Positions 22,788-36,827 of a stretch of 64,000 nt of DNA are shown here, one piece after another. The first letter of the stretch is position 1, and every line of letters begins with the position of its first letter. Made by a program: the position numbers and the translations under genes. The DNA is taken from positions 72,839,937 to 72,903,936 of the forward strand of contig NC_133932.1 of assembly GCF_031877795.1 (NCBI RefSeq). The letters run 5' to 3'. Under the pieces are notes generated by a model, which saw nothing but the letters and a program-made list of their open reading frames with translations, was not told where the DNA came from and searched no databases. The DNA comes from Strix aluco. Lineage: Eukaryota > Chordata > Aves > Strigiformes > Strigidae.

Positions 22788-23818
22788 ATGGTCTGGCTGA
22801 GAAGGTCATGGTCAGTGGATCACTTTCTGCCTGGAGCATGTGACAGGGTAGGTACTGCAGGGTCTATCCTGGGACCTGTGCTGCTTAATGTTGTCATCAG
22901 TGACTTGGAGGAGGTCATGGAGCACACCCTCATCAGGTTTGCAGAAAATGCCAAACTGGGTGTGGCCAGCCAATACTCTCCATGGAAAGGCTGTCATTCA
23001 GTGACTCCTAGACCAGCTGGAGGGATGGGCCAACAGGAACCTCATGAAATTCAGGAAACCCAATGCGAAGTGCTGCACCTGGGAAGGAAGAGTCTCTTGC
23101 CATGATTACAGGCTGGGGTCAGACTGCCTGGGGAGCAGCTCTGGGGAAGGGACTCTGGGGCAACGAGCTGGTCAGGAGCCAGCAGCGAACCCTGACAGCA
23201 GAGATGGCCGGCAGCATCAGGGGCTGCATCAGCAGGAGCACAGCCAGGAGGTTGGGGCAGGGGTTGTCCCCTCTGCTCAGCACTAATTGTTAGACCACAT
23301 TTGGGTACTGTGACCATTTTGGTGCCTCCCAATGAAGTAAAGACACTAATAACCTGGAGTGAGTTCAGTCCTGTGATGCTCAGGGCTGGAGCATTGTCCA
23401 TCAGCAGAGGCTGGGGCAGCAGGCCTTGTCCAGCCTGGGGCAGAGGCGGCTTCAGGGGCAGCTCACAGCCACCCCAGTGCCTATGGGGAGGGGATGGAGA
23501 GGGGACAGCTGGGCCCTTCTCAGCCCTGTGTGTCAGGGCAATGAGGTATGGCAGGTGTGAGCTGAAACGAGAGGGGTTGAGGCCGGGTACTGAAACCTCT
23601 CCCGGTGAGGACAGACAGGCCAGGGGGCAGGCAGAGGGACAGGCTGCCCAGGGAGGTTGGGCAGGCTCCATCTTTGGGGGTTTCAAGCCTGGTTGGGCAA
23701 ATCCCTGAGCAACCTGGTCTGACCTCACAGCTGGCCCTGCTTGGAGCAGGGGTGCATGAGGGACCTCCTGAGGTCCATTCCAACATGAATTATTTTATGA
23801 TTTCATTATTCTAACCAA
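22788..23818 (+). mobile_element. CR1 LINE, 5'-truncated, plus strand
   Basis: Plus-strand translation gives GSILGPVLLNVVISDLEEV, then HTLIRFAENAKLG (a decayed FADDTKLG with the DD lost), and PHEIQETQCEVLHLGRKSLLP, corresponding to the CR1 MKFNxxKCxVLHLGRxNP region. A G+C-rich 3' part follows, ending at GAGGGACCTCCTGAGGTCC and a decayed ATTCTA-type tail near 23818. Long antisense frames here (up to 225 codons) are artefacts of the G+C-rich repeat. Confidence 0.9.
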
Positions 23819-24896
23819 CAATATTAGATGTAGGAGCATGAAGAATATTTCTCCCGTTGTGATGTTATTCCCATCCAATTACGCACTGGTGATAAATCCT
23901 GACTGGGGACAGTAACCCTGACCTATGTATCTTGACCACTGGCATAAATCAGCATACACTTTATTGACTCAAAAGTGTTTAAATATAGCAGATGCTGTTG
24001 CTCATTTTTTACTGTGAATGACAAATTTGTTAACAGAATATTTCAATGCTCCTCAAATATGGAACAAAAAATCAAATTAAGAGTTCTGCTTTTTTTCCAT
24101 CACTATTTACAGTTCCCCACCAGTATCCTGTAATGGACCTACGTGTGACTTAAAGAGTACATTTTGTTTCTAATTTGTTCTTTTTTTTAAAGCTCTGTTA
24201 TCATTTTCAATTTTATTGGTCATTCACTGTGACTGGTGACATTTCACTGATTCCTTCAGCTTCCATTATCTCCTTCTTTTTCAAAGTTAAAACCTATCAT
24301 CACTGACATTTTTCTTTCCTTCCCAGATTCTAAATATTTATTTTGAGGATTTCTTTACTGCTCCGCATCATTATCTTTTTAATCCATTGCTGTTTTCAGG
24401 TTGCTCAATCACAGTTTTTTATTTAGCATCCAAGAACTCATTCTTAAACATTTCCTCATGTGCGTTTTTAAAGCATTTCTTGCTCTCTCTATACATTCCA
24501 GTCTGTAATGTTGTCAATTAGTTTAAACATTAAAAATTTACTAATTCAAGCTTGATAAAATATAATGCAGATTAGTTACAGTACTGTGGTTAAATAAATT
24601 TAACCCAGTCATGATCATTAATATACAGGCAAACATAAATATTCTAAATCAGCAGTGCATATTTACTTGCCCATCAAAATGAGGTCTAATGTGGCAACTC
24701 TCTTATTAGCTTCTATGAATATTTTAAGGTCTGTGTAGTTACCTTACCTAACTCTTCACCCAGACATAGCTACTCGCACTTTTTCAAACTCCCATAAAAA
24801 AATGTCTCATGTCATTCATTTGTTGTCACCACCTAAAAAAGTGAGGCCCTTTTTCTGAATGTTCCTAAGGTAATTCCTACAATACAGCTAACATAT
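23819..24896. other. AT-rich intergenic DNA
   Basis: About 1.1 kb of unique-looking AT-rich sequence with T-rich runs. No open frame, RNA or repeat family recognised. Confidence 0.6.
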
Positions 24897-24946
24897 GGAC
24901 AAGGTGATCTCCAGAGACCCCTTCTAACCTCAGCATACTAATTGTA
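24897..24946 (+). mobile_element. Probable CR1 3' tail fragment
   Basis: AAGGTGATCTCCAGAGACCC and then CTTCTAACCTCAGCA match the CR1 3' end (GATCTCCAGAGGTCCCTTCC) with a few changes; the octamer tail is decayed. Confidence 0.6.
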
Positions 24947-27900
24947 CCTGTGATATCTTCTACAGTTCCTTCAATATCTACTTCAGTATTATCTGTGCTC
25001 ACTGCTTCCAGTCTTGTGCAATACCTACCCTATCATTTTTTAACTGCTTCTCACTGAGTACATTATAAATGGGATGTAAAAGCCTGTGTACTTCAAAGAC
25101 CCTTGAACCTGGACATCATCATGGTTCATAGAAATGGCTTTCAGGTTCGGAAGCAATATCTGATGTCTTAGTTAGTGAGATCTCATAGACTCACTGCTTT
25201 AGACCACAGTGCTTGTGCCACTGCCTTCCTGAGCCCCTAATTACCAAGATACCTTTCCTCGTTAGCTGGGGAAGCTCTGGTTTCTAGTTAAATATAGAGC
25301 AGGGACCACAGCAAGAAAGTAAATCAAACAGACCCAGGAACGGAGAATATAGCACTCTGAAAAATAAATATTCTGTGAAGACCCTCCAAATTTGATCTCA
25401 CCCTTCTAGCATATATTTGCTTTGATATTTCAAAATGTTGTCATTCCTTCCTCAGCCTTATTTTCTTTTTCTTACAGAACTGGGGTCCAGGTTACAAAAA
25501 CCAGGGCTCCTTTCCTCCTCAGTCTTCTAGGAAAAAACACTGAAAGACAGTAACTATCACTCCTGTATGGAGACATGCCATGCTTTGATAGCCCATGATG
25601 TCCCTGCCACACACCTGGGCTGTACCTTTCCCACCAGGGTATGATGCCTTCGGTGCTCCGTGCTTGCTCTGCTGCTTCTCCTCCCTCTCCCCACCAACTG
25701 CTTCAACCCACAGGTTGAGGAATTGCATTCTCAGCATTTTTAAATGCTCCAGTAAGTAAAACCTAGCATGTATAGTTAATCATTGATCTTTATTTTTGTT
25801 AACTTAGCACTAGAGGTTCAGAATAAGAGACTCGTGAGTCTTTTGAGAAATAAAAAAGCAGGGGAGGCAGGGAAAGGTGTGCTCACTCCATTACTGACTG
25901 TGTTCCAGCGACTGAGACATCGCTGGGCGTAACCCACAGCAGCTATAGGAACTGCTGTAATTTAAGGCCATTTCTCAGAGATTTTCCACTGGCTTCAGAT
26001 CCTCCAGGCTTATGAGCTCTACAGTTGTTCCCCACTCTACCTTGGAAACTTCTGTACCAGGCTTGTGAAAACAGCCACCTATTTTGGCCCTGACCTAACT
26101 TTCTTGGGTAGAATCAGACCTTTGAGGCTCATGTAAATTCCCTAAATGCTGTTTGATTATTTGGGGATATGTGGGAGAGATGCTGAATTGGTCCCTTCTA
26201 GTTTCTTACTTATATATACACATGTGGTGTACATGGAAGTGCACAGATATGTGCATGTAGCTTCAGCAGCTCTCAGATGTAGGATGAATCAGCACCTCAG
26301 TGAGATAAAGCAGCTCCCCTTTATGAAGCTGAGCTCTACCCTGTTGAGGGAAAAAAAACAGTGGATAGGGCTTAACAGAAAATGGGCTCTCCACCTGTGA
26401 ACTATCCAAATGTGTGCATCAGAGACTAGAAATTTTGCTGAACTTGTAATCAAGGTTATGCAAATGCTCATGATTTTGAGGAACTGGACAATGTGTGGTG
26501 AGCAAGAATACGGTGGATGAGAAAATGATGAAGAGATAAAAAATTTCTGATCTCAGTGGCAGTTAATTAGAGTGTTGTTATTTGTGATGAAGTGTATGGG
26601 GTAAGCCCATACCCTTCAGAGAATCACTGAGAAACAGTTAACATCCAACCACACAGAACCATGCTTTGAATCAGATTTTGAAGTCATGTCTTGTGGGAAA
26701 GAAGTTACCCTTGTAAAGCAAAGATGCATAAAAGAGAAATGGTTGTGCATGAATGCAGTACCGAAGGCCAAGGAAACTGAACACAAACAAGCCATCAAGC
26801 AAAATACATAAAATGAAAACACACATACTGACTGCTTCATTTCACTAAGTAACATAAGCTGAGTCTTACCTGAAGGATGCATTTGTAATGACTGGATGCA
26901 TTTTTAATGCATTTGTACCTCCTCTCATTCAGAAAGCATACTCCTTTTTTTCTGCAGTCACTGAGAGGAGGTCATTCCCCATTCAGGCTCTCATTCTCAG
27001 CTGAGCCCTGTATCACCCTGTTGTGCAGTTCTGTACACTTGTCCTGCATCTCATTGTCATTAAAAAGAGATGAAACAGCAGTGCACAGGAGATGATGCCT
27101 GGCAGTGGCGTTTTACTGTGTCAGTGCTGTAAATTGCAGCAGAGCTAAGAAGTGGTTCTAACCCCTGATGGGTTCCAACCAGCTACCATAAAACAAAGCA
27201 CTTTGTTATCATTTAAATGCTGTACCTCTACATTTACAACCTTTCCTAAAGACTTTCTCAGTATTTATGTGATCTGAAGGGAAGCTCCTACCACCCCTTT
27301 GGACCTATTTGCTTTCATAACATAAATGTGTTTCTTAGGAAAAGGAATATTGTCAAAGTTTTGAATTACTTACAGCAGCTAATTCAAAAGGAGACCAAGA
27401 ATAAATGAACAAAATCTGCCTATTAAAGCCCTACTAGTGTCCATCTTCACTCTGACAAAGAGATAACCTACAAAGCTGAGCCACCTGACTTGGATCAATT
27501 CAGACACTTGGGGCAGTCCAAGAATGTACTAAAGAAAGACTTTTCTCCAAGAGACACATTTACACTGATATGTAAAATATGAAGTTATCCCTACATATTC
27601 CTTAGAACTGCTTGCTAATTCAAAAGCTACTACATAAAGTTACTTTTTTATTAGCTGTGGAAATCTAATGACTATTAAATGCAGTAACATGATGACTTTA
27701 CTTCTAAATGGCAAGTTCCATATTGTTTGGCTCAGTCCTATTAAATCAGAGGTCTTCTCAAGTGAATTTAGCTATACCTTTAAGAATCCTTAGCATACAC
27801 CAAGTGAAACTACTTGTCCTCCATTATCCAGAAGCTAACAATGCTGATCATTAGCTAGACACTAGACAAAGCAGACCTCTGTCAGAGCCTTTGCCTCAGA

Positions 27901-30734
27901 GCAGTTTCTGAAAAAAGCCAGATGCTATCTGGGAACAAAATATTACCTGCACGAAATACTCTGACTAGCAGAATGAAGTCTAAAACCAATAGAGCTGAAA
28001 TTTCCTGTAAATTTGGAAAGAAATTGGCTTGAACAGTGCTTCATTCTGTATCTGTGTTTTGCACTGACGAAATCTGCTAAGTTTTGTCATATATGCCAAA
28101 AATAAAAGCCAAGTGAAGTGAGGGAGTCCATGCTGATGTCACAGAAAAAGTCCGCATCCTGGAGCAAAGGAGACAGATTTGTTTGTTAAGGAGCATAGAA
28201 CTGGAAAATATCTCTGGATCTTCGTTACATTGGATGGAAAAAAACGTGTTCTTGTAAAATCATATTCTCACTTCAAGGATATCATCCTATTAAAAGACAC
28301 TACAGCTGAAACAGCTGATTGTATGAATGAAATCTGCTTTTGCTTAACATGTTATCTCACTAAACTCTAAGTGCAACTTTGTCCTGGACTTTGAATCCTT
28401 TTTTCTACTACTGAAGAGATAGTGGATCTATGCAGCTGGACAGTGGGGCACAGTCTAGTGGATGTGAAATCAGGCAGATGGAAAGGAACATGCATTTAAT
28501 CAAATAAATCCAGCTTGGTAGAAAATGGTCCTAGATAATAAAATAGTGATTAGAAAAGACAGGATGATCAGGCTCCATAAAAAATCACTCTAAAATTACA
28601 TTGATGAAGACTGGACTGTTTCCCCTGCTACTTTAACAGACAGAGGAATGGTTGCAGCACGGAAAGCAGATCTCTAAGTCACAGTGAACCTGGAGCTATG
28701 TGAAGAAAGAAATTATTTAAGACAAAAGATTAGTAGATACTCCTACACTGCTCTTTGAACATAGCTCTAACCACGTAGTGAGCCCAACCTTGCTTCACAT
28801 CCACATTGTGGGTTGAATATAAACTGGGGGAGTAGAGGGTGCTTGGGCTTGGGTTAACTGTGAGTTTAAGCATGAATTTACTCTTTACAGCAAACCCATC
28901 CTACTTGAACTGGGGTCTTTAGCCCCAGCCTGGGGAAAAAGCTGGAAGTGTGCAAGAACCAATGCATGAGACTGTTATTTAGATTAGTTAATAGGCTGGC
29001 TATAAATATCACATTAACATCATGTAATCATTGTCACTTCTGTTATCCTTAGCTGGGAAAAGAAAGTATTGAGAATGATATTTTCAAGGGACTTTTCTGC
29101 AGGCCAGCTGAAACCAGTTATGCTACACGCAGCCTCGTGTAATGTGCTGCTGTCGGCTGGAGCCCAGATGCACAGTCAAAAAGACTTTGTCAAGCTCTTG
29201 GCTCTGATGGGGAAGTGAGGAGCAAGCAGGTTATTTCTAAACTTTAGCAGCTAGCCTGAGTTAGTTAGCTCACTTCTACGTGCAGTCTGGACACTCCTGA
29301 AATGTCTGTCTCAGGACATAAACATTTATGATTTCTTTAATGCCAAATCCTTGGGCTCAGAACCAGTTAAGGTTAAATGAATACCTCCTATTATTCTTCA
29401 CTATTTCAACTTAAAGTAAACTCAGTACGCTCAGTTACTTAGCAGTCAGTTACTTCATGTTTCTAGTGAGTGTGAGGACAGTCATTCCTGTCTTAGTCGT
29501 TCACAAGACCCTGCAGATAGCCTCAGTTTCTCAGTGTGAAAGAATGCACATGACCACCTGCATGGGCAGATGTGCCACTGCTGTGTGACCTCTGCTGAAG
29601 GGGACCGAAAACCCCTTCCCAAAGCAAAAAAACCCATTGAAGAAGAGACGGCTGGAGGAGAGTCTCATCCAACATATTCTCTGTCATTAGGATCTGATTC
29701 TTAAGCTTTGGGTGTAGCTCCCTGCCCCACAGCTGTGTCTTTCTCTCTCGCTCATTTGTTCTGGCTTCATGCCTGCGTTTCACTTCTTGCTTCTATAACA
29801 TTCAGTCACATGGCACACAGACCCAATGCCATGCAAATTAGTTTTATGTAGTTATATGACTGATGAAATCACTAAGCAGCAGCCACTTTTTGAATAAAGA
29901 TTATAGATTTTATTCTCATGGGTCTTGAGACTTTGCTAAGGAAATGGCTTTGCTTAGCAGGAGAGATTTTGCAGCCAGTTTCAAATCAGAGAAAAACTCT
30001 CAAGATATTTGTAACATCTTCACAAGCCCTCTTGGCCTTTCTGTTTTCATTGGTATGTTCACGCACATAGAATTATCAGCAAGAGGTGTTTGTTTTTTTG
30101 TTTTTTTTTTTTTTTTTTTCTTTATGCCAGGAGTCTTTTTTTCATGACTTATTTGGTACTGAGCCAAACTTCAGTGGTATAACATCAGTGATTTTGCTCA
30201 CGGTAAATATCACCTATTTTTCTTTTCTGAGAGACTTTAGACTGTAACCCCACCCTTCAGGGCTGAGTTATGGTCACACCACTCTCTCAAAGAGTACAAG
30301 TTAGGTTACAGTGCTCACTAGATTAACCAAACATAAAACATGAATGCAACAGTTCACAATCACAATGAGTAAATGCCCTTGAGAAACAAGAGTTCCAGTT
30401 TAGCAGAACAACAACAAATTAGCTTGTTATGAATAACATTTACAATAGCTTCACAAGTAAAGCTGCCATTCTGTTCTGCTAACTGTATAAGACATGAAGT
30501 CACAAGGTGAAACTGCCAACTGCTAGGAAAGAGAATAAAATTCACTCCTTCACATCAGGACTGATTAGAAATAACAACTATTGCATCTCAATTTGTGTTC
30601 TTTTTAACCTGCTATTGTTCAGCTAAATGTCCTTTCCACCGATGACAATTTTGTAAGATAAATCTTGCAGGTGCTGAACTGCATTCAAAATGCACATAGC
30701 GCTCTGCAGACTAATAAGAAGGTGAAGCTATTCA
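24947..30734. other. Intergenic DNA, no gene recognised
   Basis: Contains short open frames of at most about 88 codons without domains. Near 26877-26916, ATGCATTT occurs three times within 40 bp. There is a long T tract near 30091-30119. No mobile element or RNA gene was recognised. Confidence 0.65.
30101..30119. repeat. Poly-T run (19 T)
   Basis: A T tract preceded by another seven T; simple repeat. Confidence 0.9.
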
Positions 30735-30784
30735 AAGATGATCTTATAGGTCTTTTCTGACCGAAATGATTCTATGATTCTATA
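30735..30784 (+). mobile_element. CR1 3' tail fragment
   Basis: GATGATCTTATAGGTC and then TTTTCTGACCGAAATGATTC, followed by TATGATTCTATA, is the CR1 3' terminus. Only about 50 bp are retained. Confidence 0.85.
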
Positions 30785-33700
30785 AGGAGTTGAAAAATGT
30801 AATCTTGCTAACACATGTGAATGATCTCTTTGATTTCAAATGAGAGCTGTGATGTGATTAAATTTTCTCATTGCATATGCGTTTGCAAGATTAGGTCCAA
30901 AGCATGGAACTTAATGCATGATTTAAAAAAGAAAAAGGGAAAAAACACTTTTTGGTGAAAGAAAAGCCTTTTTAGTATTTACTGGCTTTACGTATCTTTC
31001 TACTTAAACTATGTACATGGGTTAGTGGGTTTAAATTTATATGTATGGTGGAACAGAGGTCAGAGTTGCAAAACCAAGTAATGAATAAAAATAAGAAAGA
31101 ATGCATTTTATCAGGTGAGAGAGCATAGTGATAGAGGTGCAGAGTCTGGTGTAGAGAAGCAGCCAGAAGGCAAGGAAGGCAACAGCAAAACTCTGTCTCT
31201 GCTGATTTTCAGGTTGGAAGGTGAAGGGACAGATTTTGAAAGCAAGATGGGTAACAGCTGTTGCATGTAAAATCCTAGGCAAAGACACATGCCAGGCAGT
31301 GGTCAGCAACATATTCATCCTCCCCTTCCCTACATTGTGATTTATTTCAGACAGCTTAGCTCAGAAAAATTTTATCTTTACTATGCTTTTAGATGGCATG
31401 ATTTTGTTGTGAAAGCCACACATTTATATCAACAGCAGCATGTCTGTCCAGAGGCCAGACTTCACCACATTTTCTGTATCTGTGGGCATTGACCGAGCTT
31501 AGTTAAAGATGCCATTTCACACCTATGCAGATTGTGTTTTATTCTTGAATGACCTATTTGGAGCTGGAATGTGAACAGAGCACAGCACCAGCAGAAGGAG
31601 GACGAGTGTTTTCTGAGATATGACTAAAGGGAAGGATAAGGCAAACTCATTTAATCAGCAGCATGTTGTAGACAAGGTAGGAAAAATACAGAGGCTACAG
31701 GGAAAACGATCGGATCCAGAGGCATACAGTCAATATGATCTTAGCATTCAAGATCAAATTGAGGGACAGAATGAATCTCCCCCTAAGTGATAGGTGGGAT
31801 TCAGTTTGAGTCTAAGATGTCTAAATTGTGGTTATGGGATGTAGGTGTCACATATAGGCCACTTGTCTAAGCTCCCACTACTGTCAACAGAGGTTTAGTC
31901 AATAGGATCCAGAGAGAAATTCAGCAGACAAGTTGCTTGGGGCATGATTCAGCTGTCTAAACACAGACATCTAATGCCAGTTGAGATGCCCTAGGCTGTG
32001 CCATCTGGCCTACAGCTGCGTCTCCTGAAACAGGTAAGACAAACAGGTCTGTGTTATATCTGCCAGCCCACACAGATGTCTCAGATACCTGCATGCATCT
32101 GAAATGGATGCTGGACACTTACGTCTAGGGATACATCTGAACCAGCTGAATTGAGTCCTAGATGCCTATTTTAGAATAAGCTTCTAGGATGCTCTCCCAA
32201 ATTTAGGTGTTTTAAACCTGATATGATTCCCATACAGATGATAATGCCAAGTTAGTCATTACTGTTACCCTCACAGGTATACATATAAACAGACTACTAC
32301 TAAAGGTGAGCCATGTAATCTGAAAATGGTACTCAAGATGATACTAGGGGAAACCCGCTGGTACTCTCTGACATACTTTTTTTTTTCTTTAACTGTGAAG
32401 GGAGGTAAGACTGAATAACTTACACTTTGGTATCTGACTTCTAAACATCTAAAACCAGATGAACTGAAACCCAGTCTATGGAACTAGTTCTAGAAGAAGA
32501 ATCAACAAGATTCGGGTCTGGTCTACACACGAAAAAGATATTTTCCATGCAATTAGTGGTGCAACTCTATCTGGATGATTTCATACTGGTATGAACACTT
32601 TTATTCTGGGACCATTTTCTGATTTCATTTATATTGCCTGTGAGGAGAGTGGGATAAACCAGCTCCAGGATAAGTGTGCCTGTGTGGTATAACTCATAAC
32701 ATTTCACTCTAGAGACAAAGGCTTGGGGATAGAAAGGAAGGGAGAGAAGGGCTGGTAAAACCAATGCCACAGAGGAAGTTAGTCAAACCATGGAAAATGG
32801 TAGTAAAAGGAAGCACTCGTTTAAGTTCCTTCTGATTGTCTAGTAGTGCTGATAAACATTGGCTCTATTTGCTTTGTTTTTAAATGGTTTGTGTTTTTGT
32901 ACTTACTGGCTGTTCCTTTCATTGTGAGCCTTTTGTTTGATACAAATTGTTTCAATATGTCTTTGAACTGCCTGTTTGAACACATGGCTTAATTCACTTC
33001 CATTTTCAAGAACAAAATATCTCAAACACTCAAAAATGTTTAGAAATAACTCCACACTCATAAAACATTAAAATCTTTACAAGTGCCTGCAGTACAAAAT
33101 GCTGCTGATTTGTACGATGTGCAGTCTATCTGAAAACCAATTGTGTATTTCATTTAAAAAGAAAGCATGTAAAAATAGTCTGTTGTTTTAAAGCAATTTT
33201 AATTTAAGCTGTCTCTTAAAATGATTTCCATCCTCAAAGCTCTCATTTTTGCTGCCATTATCAGCAGTCTCCAATCCTGCAAACACTTGTGCATGACAGG
33301 ACAATTGCCATAATCTAATTGACTTCAGTGGGACAACACCTAAGAGTAATGTTAAGCCTGACAGTTTTTGAAGAAGCAGGGTCACTATACAGTATTCCTG
33401 CTTCCCAACCGAGGGACCGAACTTCAGTCGCTTGCATGGTGTTTGTAGGAACCATATCAGAAGGTTTATTATGTAGGAAACCAGGTAAACCAATCTTAGC
33501 AACAGATCTTACTCTAAATGTTCTAAACGGACTTTTAATCCTTTGTCCTATTAAAATGTCTGTCAAACTTGGTAGCCAGTTACTGCTCACAGTGATGTAA
33601 CCTTTCTTCAGAAGACGGCCTGGATTGCAGTCAGAGAAGTAATGTCATCATAGAGTTACAAATATGCTTCTAGATGTGTATCTGTAATGATGCACAAAAC

Positions 33701-35747
33701 TAGGAATAGTTTGTGTTATCAAGGACCTGTGGCAGTTCTATTAAAGGCTTTTGTAAAAGGTAATATAAAGGAAGCATAGAAGCCATTCTTTCAGTACCTA
33801 GCTTGTTGTGCCTTGTTTCATGAGCCCTTCAACTTTGCAACTTTAAATTAAAGTTGTCTTTGTATAGGGGGTTTTTGTTTTTGTTTTATTTTAAACATTT
33901 CATTTTGTTGACGTAAAGCCAATCCAATTATTCCCTCCTAGGAAATGCCTGAATCACAGTTTTCAATGTGGAAACATGGGAAGCCTAAGTCACCTTACCA
34001 AGGAATCCCTTTTGTGGAAAGTCTGGAAATTTTACAGTGTTATTTGCCCTACTGGCTGAGGTATTTTTGTTCCATTAAAAACAGATGCTATTCCTTAGTA
34101 TTAAGACAGATTAATTTCACAGATACAATGGAATCCTATTATAGCAATCTGGTTTTGTTTTTAAACAGAACAATTTCATCGTATGCATGACGCCTGGCTA
34201 TAATATAACTGTTTTGATGTGCAAATGGAAATCTGGGAATCTGACTTTCTTACAGTATATGTAAAAGGTGGCTATATTTGTAGACTCTAAAAGTGGATTC
34301 AACTGTACAAGTGTTTGAATACATACCATCTGTGTTAAACATATGTTCTTTTTAGGCCTGAATTTGCCACTGCCATTATTTCTTTGAAATGACTACAATA
34401 CACTTCAAACTGACTGGGCATCTCAGAATTCAGGATTAATTGACAGCTGTCTTGTAAAAACTTGACACATATTAATAGCAACTTGCTCTGCAATTAACAA
34501 AAAAAAAAAAGAAAAGAATTGGATTAGCTGTGAGATGAGGCACTTCCCAACACTGTGAGGAGAACTTAGTATGGTCTGGTGTAGAGCCAGCCATGCACAC
34601 ATTTGAGCTTCAAAAGTGGTGAGAGAGGACCTTAGGAGCACGAGCACAAAAGCAAGAGGAGAATGGTGAGCAGCCTACGGTATTGTTGTCACATCTGGTC
34701 CCAGAGACGGGTGAATGGAGGGCTGCTTGTAAACAGCTGAGCTGTGGCACAGTTCTCCTGCAGCCTTTCCAAGTGAGGTATGTTTTCAGTGAGTAGAGGC
34801 TTAGTTACGGAATTTAGTTCTCTTTCAAGAACATCTGTGGCTTGCTTTTCTAATTAGAAGGGCAGTCCACAAACAAACTACTTTTTATGCTGGGAGAAGA
34901 AATGATGTCTCAGAAAGAAGCTCAGGGCTTTAGAAACATGCAACAACTCACAAGGTGGGAAAAATAATCAAGCAGCCGTGCTTTTCAGAACAGCCACATC
35001 ACTTTTTGATAGTGTTGTGTCACTGAACCCTGACAATTACACATGTGATATAAAATGAAATGTCACTGGATCTTCCATTTATTATACTCCATCATAACTG
35101 ATAGCCTGAGTCTTTCCGGCACTGGCTTTGATCTTGCTGTTTGATTTATGTGAGCTGACTCCAGTGCCTTGGAAAACCTCAGTTAAAATCAGTGGGGTTA
35201 TGGAAGGGTGTGTATTTTTGTGCTGCAACTCAGGCTGCAGGATAGGAAAATAATTTTATAAGATTAAAATCGGTTTTTGGATTTGCTACTATGAAATGCC
35301 AGACTAATGTACTCAAAAATTTTCATTTTCATAAATGCACCTGTTGGTACATTACTGGAGAATGTGAATTTCTGGAATGCTGGGTTGGATCATTGTACAC
35401 TTTCCAGGCAGCACCCTCCTGCCTTGTAGGGCATTGAGACTAGCGACTGGATAAAGAGATCTGAAACTAGCCCATTAAAGTAAATGAAGGAGAGAAAAGT
35501 TGATTGTAAAAACAGCAACAACAACAAAAAATCTTTTTATTTTTCATATCAAATGGTTGAAAAAGTTCTTACTATTTTCCCAGCGCAGGGAAACTCAGGT
35601 CTTACCTCTCATAGCCCACTCATCTTCTCAGCCTTCTTCCCTGATGCTTCCTTAAGGTTTGTGGCAGCCCATCTCTTGGTGACTCCTTACTCGACAGAAT
35701 ACCAAATTACCAATTTATAGACAAGGAGGTTGCTTGCAGGCCGCACC
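30785..35747. other. Intergenic DNA, no gene recognised
   Basis: Short open frames on both strands up to about 104 codons, with no recognisable domain and no coherent splice structure. Simple A/T runs occur at 32380, 33868 and 34500. Nothing else supported. Confidence 0.65.
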
Positions 35748-35919
35748 CTGAGATATTCTAATATTATTTATTATTTTCTATATATTGGCTAAAGTAAATA
35801 ATTTTAATAAAAAATAAACACTTATGTAGCTTTGAGGATCTATCCAATATTTATTATAAATAAATGTTATATATATTTCTGTATTTGTATATATGTAAAA
35901 TAATATTAGAATATCTCAG
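35748..35919. repeat. AT-rich unit with perfect 22-bp terminal inverted repeats
   Basis: The 22 bases at 35748-35769 (starting CTGAGATATTCTAA) and 35898-35919 (ending TTAGAATATCTCAG) are exact reverse complements. A second, inner pair (TATTGG near 35783 and CCAATA near 35844) lies in the same symmetry. The whole unit is 172 bp and AT-rich. It may be a miniature inverted-repeat transposon or a fold-back element; no convincing target duplication was seen. A CR1 copy begins directly after it. Confidence 0.75.
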
Positions 35920-36827
35920 TCCCCTGAGACCAGTGGGAAAGTCTGGAACATGAAAGACTTACCCTTGGTGAAGGAGAACCATGTTAAAGCGCACTTAAAC
36001 AGACCAGACATACTGAAGTCCCTGGAGCCTGACAGATTGCATCCACAAGTGCTGAGAGAGCTGGCTGATGTCACTGTAAGTCCACTCTTGATTATCTTTG
36101 CAAGGTCATGGTGCCTGAGGGATGTTTCTGAGGACTGGAAGAAAGTAAATGTCACTCCTATGTTCAAGCAGGGCAAGAAGGAAGATCTGTGAATCTACAG
36201 GTTGGTCAGCCTCACCTCAATCCCTGGGATGGTGATGGAGCAACTAATCCTGAAAACAATTTCCAGACATATGAAGGACAAAAATATGATTAGGATTGGT
36301 CAGCAAGGATTTACAAATGCAGAATCATGTTTAACCAACTTGATAGTCTTCTCCAATGAGGGGACTAGCTTGGTGGATGAGAGGAAAGTGGTGAATGTTG
36401 TTTAACTTGACTTTAGTAAGACTTTTGACACTATGTCGCACAACATCTTCATAGACAAGCTGACAAGGTACAGATTAGATAAGTACACAGTGAGGTGGAT
36501 TGAAAACTGACTGAATGACCAGGCCCAGAGGATTTCAATCAGTGGCACAAAGCCCATTTTGAGTCAAATCACTTGGAGTGTACTCCAGGGGTCAATACTG
36601 AGACCAATAATGTTCAACATCCTCATTTATTACCTGAAATGTGGGGAAGACTGCACCCACCACAGTGAGTTTGCAAGCAACACAAAACTGGGAAGAGTGG
36701 TGGATACACCAGATGGTGTGCTGCCATTCAGAGGGACCTGTACAGTCTGGAGCACTGGACAAAGAGGAACCTCATGAAGTTCAGCGAGGGAAATGCCAAG
36801 TCCTGCATCTGCAGAGGAATAACCCTG
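35920..36827 (+). mobile_element. CR1 LINE, 5' segment of a copy split by an LTR
   Basis: The plus strand encodes a decayed RT domain in several frames: PDRLHPQVLRELADV, then EDWKKVNVTPMFKQGKKEDL, YRLVSLTSIPGMVMEQLI, IGQQGFTNAESCLTNLIVF, LDFSKTFDT (usual LDFSKAFDT), GSILRPIMFNIL and HHSEFASNTKLGRVVDTP (usual FADDTKLG). Stops at several positions show that it is dead. The 5-bp sequence CCCTG at 36823-36827 is repeated after the inserted LTR. Confidence 0.96.

Noticed and set aside
23051..23728. 225-codon minus-strand open frame
   Set aside because: Antisense to the G+C-rich 3' part of the plus-strand CR1 copy; no known domain.
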